NCBI GenBank assembly: GCA_964036665.1
Contig: OZ038528.1
Span: forward strand, 2,548,501-2,612,500
Source of the DNA: Gordius sp. MW1
Taxonomy: Eukaryota; Nematomorpha; Gordioida; Gordea; Gordiidae
Reading direction: 5' to 3'
DNA length: 64,000 bases
The notes under the pieces were generated by a model that saw only the letters and a program-made list of their open reading frames with translations, was not told the origin of the DNA and ran no database searches. Shown piece by piece: positions 24,301 through 36,300 of the stretch. The position numbers and the translations under genes were made by a program. Every line of letters starts with the position of its first letter. The first letter of the stretch is position 1.

Positions 24301-27300
24301 ATTCAAGACGCTAAGATACCTTTTAGCTGATAAAACTTTAATACTGAGCATATTTTACTGAGCAATTTTGAATTTTTTACTGAGCATTTAAATAACATCC
24401 GCTTATTAATTTCTTATTTTAAAAATTACAAAAATAGATATTGTTAAATACTCCCTCATATCTTAATCATCACAATATAATATTATCTCATTATAATTAA
24501 ATATGCAAAAAATATTTTTCCATGTTTATTATGCATGTTTATTAAACATTAAATGAAAATATTAAATTTTCCTCTAAGCCCAATTAAGCTGGGAGGATTT
24601 ATGAGGTTAGTTAATAATAAATAAGAAATATATTACTTTTGATTTGTTTAAGGGGCGTGACCATTTACAGAGAAATTCGAAATTTGGATTTTAAAATAAC
24701 AACTTTTCTAATATCCTCCAAATTGTATATGCATTTATGGGCATTATTTAAAAAATCACACTTAGTACTTTCAAACACGTAACTAATATGTTGCAAAAAT
24801 ACCTCATATTCCTAAAAATGCTAAAAAGAATGATTGAAAAACATCAATTTTAACCAAAATGGCAATTTTCAAAACTAAAATCGCCAATTAATAAAGCATG
24901 TTTCATACTTAAAAAGCATTTTTAAACCTTTTGATAAAGCCCATGATCTTTCAGGTATTTCATCTTCCACTTTCTCTGCACAAACTCGTACGTACAATAA
25001 AAGCCTTGTTCTACGCGCTCTTTAAGCGTTTCTTTATAATCTTCCAAGGCCTCTATATCGTGGTCCGAAAGGGAAGCACAAGTACCGCCATCCCGAGCAA
25101 CTTTTGGCTCGGGCGCTTGATGGTTATGCAACAAATTAGCTACTCGCTGAGCTTCTGAATAAAACGAATCCACGTATAGCTTGAGAAACAGTCCGTTGTT
25201 TAACGAGCATAGGGCGTGCCTTACAATAGTGCAAAAAACAAACACATGTTTACAGATATACAAATAAGAAAGCAGCTGATAATTATTAAGTAAGGGCGTG
25301 TTTCTGGAAACCTAAGCCCAAATATGGAAATCCTTTAACGTTCTAATCAATGTTTCTTGTGCGCGTATCGATAAAACCTCATTAAAAATGGTGGACAAGT
25401 AAATTAATAAAATATTGATGCAAAAATCAGCTGTTCCCCAGTCTATGTTTTTAAACAAGCGCGAATTATTGGTATTTTTTAGGGTAAATTTGGCTCTAAA
25501 AGAATAACGAAATCTAAAAAAATCAAACGTAGAGTTTCAATAATCATTTATAATCTCTTTTTAATATCCCATTATCCAAATTGTATTCAAGAATTCTAGA
25601 TTTATATGTCATTTAAAATTGACAATTTTTTTCCTACCTATAGGTTAATTAAACTAAAATCAAATTTCAGTTCTGAATTTTATTTACGAATCATGGAAAA
25701 TGCTGTAAATCCTTATATTTTATGATAACGCCTATATAATGATTAGAAAAAAAGGAATTTAAAGCATAAAAGTATATAAAAATCAAATTCTGAAATCATG
25801 ACTCAGGAATATGGAGTTTTATCACAAAAATTATATAATTAATGGCTTTACTTTCCCAAAAACTCGTGGCATAGATCTAGAAACTTCAAGGAAGGTGGCA
25901 TTTGATATTTCAGGTTCGCACCTAAGCTTTTTTCTCGTTTTTCGTACCTTAAAAAATAAAACACAACTTTAGAGAGAAAAATAAATTAGCAAGATTTGTA
26001 TCAGCTAATTCATAATTCTCAAAAAACCGTTTACTAACCATCGGTAAAAATTTCCAACAATATTATATATCCCACATGACAAAGCTTCATATGATTCAGG
26101 TTGTTTAAATAATCTCTGAAAACAAAAACTAGTAACTGAGCGGGTTAAAAGGGCTTATTTTACAGAATTTGTCAAGAAAATTGTTGCCTTAATCCTTTAT
26201 AGACGGTCATTAATCATATTCTAGAGCATAAATGTAAATTTGATATAATTGACAAAATTCTGCGGGACTCTTCCCAAAATCCACCCCGAAATAAACTTCA
26301 TTTCACATTAGTGGACCCTAGCCTCCTCTCTTATGCAATAAAGGCCCAAAGCTATTTCTAGTGCCCAAGAGCCGTTTACCATCAATATTTAGAATTGCTC
26401 TTGATAATTTTATCGGGGACCTAATTCTGGCTATTTTAATTAAATTATACCTCTTTTAAACAAGAGTGTTATAAAATATTTTTTTTTTAATCATTTCTCT
26501 TTACAGGTCTAACATCCTGTATAAAGCTACGAGGGGAGCTAGGGGAAAAGTGAAGCCATCATCAGCAGTTATTGTTAATCCTGTAGGAGTTTTGAGAAGA
26601 CCACCAGAATCTTTTCTCCCATTTTGACTTTGCTGATGCTGTTTGACCGCTGTTTCCAAGCTAAATGTGGCGGTCACGCAAAATAACAGCAATTCGTAAA
26701 ACAAAGTCCAGGCGTTAAGTTGACCTTCTAATAAGGGTAACATAACATATATATATATATATTACAATTTTAATTTGCCATGCAATTTAGGTCCGTCCTG
26801 TCCAACTTGGGATTTTATATCATTATTAATTTTATATTTATTTGTTTGTTTAGGACTCACGTGACTAATATACCATAGGGTCTAGTAGTGTTGTAAAAAC
26901 GGCTGGATTTTGATTGGTCGACCTTTGGTTCCACTAGGACTAACGGACGAGTCAGGTCTGTTTTTCGAATTTCGACTAAGCCTAGTGGTCGTCGGCTTAT
27001 GTTGAGTCGACTAAAACCAAAGGCCGACAGAACAAAACCCAGCCTTTATTTACAACACTAGGGTCTAGCATGAGCAAGGGCGTAGCCCGAATTCGAAATA
27101 GAGGGGGTCCGGCAGTAATATTTAATGAAAAGGAAATGGATGCTTAATTTTGATCATAACTTTCAACAAATTTAAAAAACAATTTCATAATTTAGGGAAG
27201 GGGGGAGAAGGGCAATTGCCCATCCCTGCCTCCCTCTGGCCACGGCCTTAAGCATCCTAATTCTTATTCTTGAAGATCGATTAGGTTAAAATTGCAAAAA

Positions 27301-30300
27301 ACCCTAAATTTTTCTCTGTAAAATGGATTATTTAACAAGAACTTAGCTACTGTCAACGTTAAATTTTAACCGTTTTTTGCAACATCATACCTTGATTGTT
27401 TTCGCTGTTTGTGTCCCATTGAAAGCAAGTGTCGAAGACGGGACAACTACCAGCTAGTTTGCTAATTAAGTTTTATTAATCTAATCATTTATATATGGAT
27501 GCCAATGGACACTACGATTTAGATGAGACACATTCCAAAACATACAGCTCAGTCGAATAGAAATGAAGTTATATGGCTTGACTAGAACGATAGACAACAT
27601 ACACTGCTCATGTCATATGGTAAAATGCATATCATTAAATCCACCATTTTGAATTTAACTATCTCCCATATCCTTTCTGCAGTGTACCCCATTGTTAAAA
27701 TAAAAAAGGAACTTACCTTCCACATTAGTTGAATAATAAAAAAGGAATGTTAATATATGAGTTTTTAATAAAATGCAGATGGCGCTAAATTGCTTTATCA
27801 ACATATCATCACAATATTTGTAATTTTTATGTTAATGAATTTTGTAAATGATATATATTTTAAGATGTTGTTTTTAATGTTTAACTAGTTAAATATTTTT
27901 TAATACGTTTAAAAAACACTTTAATTAACTGTTGAACAATAAGATTAAAAATACTAACTTCATTAATTATAGGGAAAGGCATAGGGTAATTGTCAATGTT
28001 AGTCAAAAAAAACGAAAAAAATAATTTCGATTCACAATTTGGCCAATGGTCATTTTTTCCATCGGTCAGCAGCCAGCGGACGGACAAAAAGCCTTATTAT
28101 CAATGGTAGTAACAAGAACAATCATAAGAGACAAAAAAAAAACCAGGATTCGAACCCAAAAACTAGTTAAATTATTAATAATAGAGCAATAATAAAGATA
28201 AAAATAGACTTATAATATTTAATATACGATACGAATCTTAATTCCCAAATTTCGAATCGCGCGGAGTATTAAGCACAATAATATTTTTTACTCAAGCAAC
28301 AACTGGGATTCTTGTTGTATACACGATACAACTTTAAATCCTTTGCCGAATGGCCTATTCAAGAAAATAATGATATATTTCTTTGTATTTAATTTTTTTA
28401 ACCAACTATGGCGGAAAAACGGTGCAATTATTTAAGGTTGATGAGCAGTCTATCTTGTCTATGTATGATTAGAACACGGCCCTACGTTAAAATTAATGAG
28501 GCGATCAACTAAAGCTTGGCTGCAAAATTAAAAATATGCAAGCGAAATATAATCACTAATTTTATTTAAAAGTGAATTTCTCTTTAATTAGTACTTTTTC
28601 TCATATTTCCTTTCATTTTTTAATTATAAATACATGAAAATATGAAAATTAAACTACAAAACCTTTTTCAACCACCCAATATTTTTAAAAGTTAATTTAT
28701 TATTTGTAAAAATAAGCACGCCCTAAGAAGTAATCATCAAACTTCCAATTTTTAAGAGGCATAATAAATTTTTAGATTCTCAAAACAAAAAAAACAATTA
28801 ATAGTTGTGCATCTAGTATACCAAACCTAGTTAATAATTCCACCAACTTTTCAGCAACTGCTTTGAGGCGTGAAACACAGGCTTGTGGCACTAAATTGTT
28901 CCATAACACGCCTTCCAAATAAGCAGCTAATTGATTCAAGCCAAGATTAATACCATTATCTTTGTTAAGAATTTGCGAAAGGTCGTCTAAAGCTTCAACG
29001 GCCAAAGGAATTCCGAGCTAGAGAAAGGTAAAATTTGCTTTCAAAATTAAAGATATTCTATCAAAAGATTAAAAATAACATTTATCCATTCCTTTCATCT
29101 CCACAAAATATGTATTTTTTAAAAATAATAAATGATTAGTATAGTTTAAAAAAATATCCAAAAGTAAATATTTTATTTGCACTATCTCATAAGACATAAG
29201 AGATTAAGCCAAAACTTAGCAGAATCATAGACTAAACACGATTGAATTATATATTTCAAGATGCTCGAAAAATCAGAATAAATAATGTTTGATTAAAACC
29301 AAAGTTTTATGATTAAAACATTCTTTTTTGATATATTCCTAAATCCTTCCTCAAAAAAAGCTTTCATTTAGTTTCGTATAAATTAGCTTTGAATGAAGCA
29401 GTAAACTAAGGTTTGCAAAAACAAGCATAAAAATCTCAAGCTAACGCACCAATTCAGAAAATTGCAATTTATTGTTAAAACTATTATGGCAAAAGATAAA
29501 CACACACCAAAGGGTTAGGGTTTCATATTTATCGTAAACACAAAAAGCTTTACCCGGGAATAGTTGCCTAAGGCTAGGGGTAAATTCTGTTGCTCGACGC
29601 AAGGCAATAAATTGGTTGTTAAATCTTTCCAAGGCCCGCTCATTATGATATCCACGGTCCAGACGTTATAGAGTGTACAATGGTTTAATTTTAGTAGCGA
29701 TTTATCATTTTCGCAACCCTAAATGCAAAAAAAGGTTAATAAAGTTCACTAAACTGCCTTTACTATTTTAACTTTTTCCAAACTAGTTATATATTAAACC
29801 AAGTTTAAGATTAAATGTCTAATCGGTAATTATTAATTTCATTTTTATACAAAGAGCCCTTTCTACTTCCCAATTTCTGACATTTAACTAAAGATGGGGG
29901 TAGCCAGGGCAAGGCATGGAGTGGCGACTAAGCCCTTCCTAATTTTAGAAATTTAATAAATTTTAGCGAATTACGTTTTAAAGTCTTATTTGACCCATTC
30001 CCCATTCAAATTCTCGAAACGTTGACGTGTAAAATTTGAAATTACTACTTTCAATTATTAGAAAAACGAATTACACGGAACTTCCAAGAGTCCACGTCAA
30101 ATCTAGCGTAATCCTATACCTATTATCCAATAAATTTTATAGCAAAATAGTTCGCGCCGCCTACATGCACCTTTTGGTGTAAGTCTTTAAACAATTCCCG
30201 CGACTTGTTCATTAACACCAAACACCTTAGCGCTTGGTCGCGAAACACCTGGTCATCTAAATGCTCCGCGCCGACCCCAATATTTTGAAACCAAAGCGTG

Positions 30301-33300
30301 AGGATTTGCACACGGTACCAGCGGATGAGCAAGGCGAAACGCAAAAAACGATCAATCCTTTTGGTACAAGAGTTTAATTCCTCCCCGTTCCCTGAGTAAC
30401 ACCAAATATAACTTTTTGTAGCATAAATAAACAATGTTTTTTTTAGAAAAGGGGGGGGGAATCTGTGGCTAACAGCTGTTTATTATTAAGTGGTAGCCTA
30501 GGCTGCGATGTTTGAGGCATATAATGTGTTGTAAAAACGGCTGGGTTTTGTTTGGTCGAACTTTATTTTTCATCGACTAAACATAGACAGAACCTGTTTA
30601 TGTTTAGTCGACTAACACCAAAGGTCGACCAAGCAAAACCCAGCCGTTTTTACAACACTAGCATATAATAACAAATGTAACGCTAATTATGGGAAATCTA
30701 GATATATAAATGAACGGAAAAGAAAGATAATCCTTTAGCGTTTTCAATATCATGGGCGTAGCCAGCATTGGAATTAGAGGGGGGGGGAGCAATGGAAGGG
30801 AAAATGAACATTTTTTGCTATTTTAGCCATAACTTTAATAAATTTCAACCAATTTTTGGATTTAGAGGGGGGCAGCCGCCTCTCCCAACCCCCGCCCCCC
30901 CCTTTCGGCTACGCCCATGCTTATTACTCTTTTCGCATTCTAAAACCTCACCCCTTAATGCCGGTGTAATGATCTGAAACGTCGACATTTAAAAAACGAC
31001 GACGCTCAGTTGAACATTCCTATTGGTTAATATGGCATAATAACGAGTTATATGCTATATCACGTGATCTTCCTAAAAGCTCAATAGGTTAGTTTTGGCA
31101 CAAAAACATGTATTTTTTTTGAAGACACTAAAATGACGACACAAGACTTTCAAAATATTTCAAATAATTACTATGCATAATTATTTAAATTATAAATTAA
31201 AATTTAGAGAATCACTAACAAACTATCAATTTAGCCATTTAAGTATATTATCAAATCTTTTTTTTCACAGGTATTTTATAAATTTAGGTTAAATCAAAAA
31301 AATTATGAATATCAGTTTAGTCAAGCTCAAGCATTTGTATTTTCATCTCTAGTTTTGTATAAAAATGCACATAATCATTTGAAGCTTATTAAAAAATCTT
31401 TTACTTTATTAGTCTAAGTTATAAACTTTACCTTAGTTTTAAGCTTATAGACAATAAAAATAATTAATAGGATAGGCTTATAAACATAGATTAGATATAA
31501 TGATCACTAGCTCAAGCTCATTGTATTCAAGTACTAACTCAGCTATTCCTTAGGTTATTATAAATATACCAAATACAAAATTGAGTTCATCAATTAGCCC
31601 TATAATGATCATTAGCTCGAGCTCAACAGATATCCCTTAGGTTATTATAAATGTACCAAATACAATATTGAGTTCATCAATTAGCTTTACAATTAAAAGG
31701 ATAGGCTTATAAACATAGATCAGATATAATGATCATTAGCTAATGTATTTAAATACTCACTCAAATATCCCTTAGGTTATTAAATGTACCAAATACAATA
31801 TTGACTATAAATTATATCAGCCATTTAAAAGGAATTATAAACATAGATCAATGATCATCAGCTCAAGCTCAAAAATACATATCAAAAGAAGTAAATGCAG
31901 AATGCTCGCTGTAATATCCATTTCCACGACGCTCAAAAAAATCGACATGCCAATCAAAAATTTTTCTTAAAATTTGAAATTAAATTTCTATGGGCTAAGA
32001 CAAACGTCAATTAACAGATGTTTTTAGTTACTAACCTATAAAATTCACAAAAATATTGATTATAATTCAACCATGGTTTACAAGATTAATTAAAATTTAT
32101 CATATTTGTAATTAAAATTTTTCATATTTAGCATTCTGCATTTACTTCTTTTGATATGTATTTTTGAGCTTGAGCTGATGATCATTGATCTATGTTTATA
32201 ATTCCTTTTAAATGGCTGATATAATTTATAGTAAATATTGTATTTGGTACATTTAATAACCTAAGGGATATTTGAGTGAGTATTTAAATACATTAGCTAA
32301 TGACCATTATATCTGATCTATGTTTATAAGCCTATCCTTTTAATTGTAAAGCTAATTGATGAACTCAATATTGTATTTGGTACATTTATAATAACCTAAG
32401 GGATATCTGTTGAGCTTGAGCTAATGATCATTATATCTGATCTATGTTTATAAGCCTATCCTTTTAATTGTAATTTTGGTAGGGCTAATTGATGAACTCA
32501 ATTTTGTATTTGGTATATTTATAATAACCTAAGGGATATCTGTTGAGCTTGAGCTAATGATCATTATATCTGATCTATGTTTATAAGCCTATCCTTTTAA
32601 TTGTAATTTTGGTAGGGCTAATTGATGAACTCAATTTTGTATTTGGTATATTTATAATAACCTAAGGGATATCTGTTGAGCTTGAGCTAATGATCATTAT
32701 ATCTGATCTATGTTTATAAGCCTATCCTTTTAATTGTAATTTTGGTAGGGCTAATTGATGAACTCAATTTTGTATTTGGTACATTTATAATAACCTAAGG
32801 AATAGCTGAGTTAGTACTTGAACACATTGAGCTTGAGCTAGTGATCATTATATCTAATCTATGTTTATAAGCCTATCCTATTAATTATTTTTATTGTCTA
32901 TAAGCTTAAAACTAAGGTAAAGTTTATAACTTAGACTAATAAAGTAAAAGATTTTTTAATAAGCTTCAAATGATTATGTGCATTTTTATACAAAACTAGA
33001 GATGAAAATACAAATGCTTGAGCTTGACTAAACTGATATTCATAATTTTTTTGATTTAACCTAAATTTATAAAATACATGTGAAAAAAAAGATTTGATAA
33101 TATACTTAAATGGCCAAATTGATAGTTTGTTAGTGATTCTCTAAATTTTAATTTATAATTTAAATAATTATGCATAGTAATTATTTGAAATATTTTGAAA
33201 GTCTTGTGTCGTCATTTTAGTGTCTTCAAAAAAAATACATGTTTTTGTGCCAAAACTAACCTATTGAGCTTTTAGGAAGATCACGTGATATAGCATATAA

Positions 33301-36300
33301 CTCGTTATTATGCCATATTAACCAATAGGAATGTTCAACTGAGCGTCGTCGTTTTTTAAATGTCGACGTTTCAGATCATTACACCGGCCTAGGTTACTAC
33401 AGTCTATTGTATTATTGGTCTATGGTTTCATTAAATTGCGCGTAATATAATAACAGTTGAATCATTTAAAAAGTTGAGCGACACTGACTATCTGTAGGAA
33501 AACAAATTTCTCTGCCATACCCCAAGATAATCGCGATTCATATTATGAGACAGAAAATGGGCATTACTATTTGTAAATATAGTTCGATACAACAATGTCG
33601 GAATGTTTTCCAGGTATATATAAAACCTAACTTTTTTTTATTTATTTCATTCATCTTGAGGAAAATGTATTTTTACCAAAATAAATTAAATTGTTATTGA
33701 AACTTTCCTTTAATTTAACTGTTCGGCTTCAATTCTGGCATTTAAGTTTTAATATTTCAATCAATTTTGTATTAACTTTAATTAAAATTACGATAAATCG
33801 TTCAAGCAAAACATACATACATAACTATAATAAAATTCCCAAAAAAGTCGATAAAACACGTTAAATTCGATGGAAACATTTTTAAAAAAGTTACAGAGTT
33901 TTACTGGTAATAATGGCTTAAAATAGGTTTTCATACACAAATTTTACGTATTAATATTTAATAAAAATTTCTTTGACAAAAATTACCTGTTTCTATGAGA
34001 GGTACTTCGAGATCTCGTAATCTCACACTAACCAGGTTGCTTATGCTAGTTAGAGCTGTGCCAGGGACAAAAATTACGGAAACTATGGTCAAAATTTGAG
34101 AAAAAGTTTGTTCAAACTTTTGTATAAAGAAATTTATACTTTTGAAATAATTTTAAATATATACATATAATAATCATACTAGGCGTCGCTGAAAAGGTGG
34201 GGCAAGCAAAAAAGGGCTGTCTCTCGGCAGAATGCGTTTCTTGGCCTTTATCAACCTCTTCCATATTAACATCTTGAGTGGCTATATATTTATTTGAAAT
34301 TTAAATTGCAGTTCCCAAAAAATATAATCAAAATATTGATAAAGAATAGCCGTATAAACTGCTATGCAATTTATGGGCTCGCTTTTGGTTGTACTATCAT
34401 GTCGTGTCCTGTCCAACTTGCGATTTTGCATAATTGCAGTGGAAACTTATATGGGTTATTAATGGCTGTGGACTTATGCATTTTGCTTTCGCAAATAGAC
34501 TAGCTAATGACCGCTGGTTAGCTTTAATTTTTTAATCTCGCCCGAGCCCAATATGTATTTTACAATAGCTAACACGTCTATAGATTAGAAATGTTAACCT
34601 GTTCTAGTTCAGGTTGTTTTAAATCAAAAGTCTGGGGCAACTTTGCAATATATAACATAGGGAGTAAGTTAATTTTTAATATAACCCAAAAACTTATATA
34701 GGTAGAACAAAAATTTAAATTAATTTCACTATTTAAATGTTTAATTTTTAAATTTTTTTTAATACACAATGATTCTAACCCATACTTTTAGGTAATATCT
34801 CTTTTGAATTAAGCAAAGGGTCGTCATTACTGTTTGCCCCACCAATTTCTTGCTGATTTTCATCTCTCAATATAAGATGGCATAAATGCAAATCGACTTG
34901 TGATTCGAGAACCGTTAACAACAATATCAGAGCATAAGCATCCGAGACTAGCCCGATTTCAGTTGAGCCATACGATAGCCAGCTGTTGATCAACTTAAAG
35001 ATAGAACTCCCGGAGCAACCTCGCATTCAAATAAGTAAATAAATAAATAAATAAAAGTATGATGATAGAGAATTTAAAAATTTAAATTCGGGGAATAAAT
35101 AAAATAATCGAATAAAAACACAAAAGAAGTATGAATATGGCGAATTTAGAAATTTTGTGAATAATACCCTTTAATTCGAGGTTGGGCGCTAGGCCTCTTA
35201 AGGTAATAGAATCGAAATTGCCAAACAATGGTTTTACAAGGGCATTGGAAAACACATCTAAAAAAGTGCATCTAAATTCCGAGCTCCAAATTATGGAAGA
35301 TTCCGGAAAACAACGAACCGAGAGCGAAGCTAAAGATTGGTGAGTAGACGCGAGGCTAATTTCGATGAGAGTCTGCTTTATCGCCGATAGTATGGGGCAA
35401 GTCAGGGTAGATTCCTGACCAATGCATTTCGTAAATCATTCGTATATATTAAATTTGTGTATTAGTGGTGTAAAAACGGGCTGGGTTTTGTTAGGTCGAC
35501 CTTTAGTTCAATTTAAACTGACGGTCGATTCTGGTCCCTTTTTCCGATTTCTAAGTTTAAGGGTCGACTAAGGAAAACGGACCAAAAAATTATTAGTTAG
35601 TTTATGTTTAGTCGACCATGGTCTTTTTTTCAAATTTCAACTAACTTTAAGGGTCGACCAAGAGAAACAGACCAAAAAAAACAATTGGTTTGTTTATGTT
35701 AAGTCGACTAAAATTAAAGGTCGACCAAACAAAACCCAGCCCGTTTTTACAACACTCGTGTAGAGTTTTACCACCAAAAGAACAAAAAACATCGTGTCGT
35801 CAGTCATTACACGAAAATCATAATAAGCGAGAGATAGAGAGAGGCCGAATCTATTTTTTTGGAGATAATAAGTTAAAAACAACAAATTAAATATGAGTCC
35901 CTTATATAATCCATTGTATTTTTTTGTGAATAAATTGGCGATTATTTACTTTTTGATTATTATTTTCACAGCACAGCAATCTGTCCAGGAAGGCTTGTAT
36001 GGCCTTTGCTTCGCCTAAAACGCCATCGCAATTCGAGCCTAAGTTATTGGCAGCTTGAGGATCTAAAAAAGACCACAATAAAATTCATCTCTTTTAAATA
36101 CTACCAACTTTCAATAAAAAAACAAGTTAATACGTTATAAATAAAACAAATGTAAACTAGCTTTTAAAATCAGACAACTCATTTTGATATCAAATACTAA
36201 ATTGACTGAAATATATAAATGTAAATGCCAGCATTGAAACCCAACAGTTGAACAAATTTTATCAAAGGGAAGTCTTATTTGTAAACCAAATAGATTAATT

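Larger units (their letters stand above)
21580..24388 (+). mobile_element. MULE-like transposon with comb-like ends, interrupted by a LINE
   Basis: The left end (21581-21735) has about eight TGCTCAGTA-like motifs spaced 15-25 bp. The right end (24341-24387) has three in the opposite orientation (TACTGAGCA). Between them plus-strand transposase debris is found: WYEGLDSVFP, then after a one-base deletion TNNALESANRLIKDEFSLRE at 22151-22210, and a SWIM-type zinc finger at 23763-23960. The nested LINE occupies 22427-23762. The catalytic N-terminal part is not visible. The element sits in the intron between exons 16 and 17 of the CABIN1-like gene. Superfamily assignment is from the NNALES and SWIM motifs. 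Confidence 0.65.

Noticed and set aside
29441..29632. Alternative minus-strand frame of CABIN1-like exon 11 (ERFNNQFIALRRATEF...)
   Set aside because: It reads protein-like, but it breaks phase with exons 10 and 12, while the chosen frame fits both.
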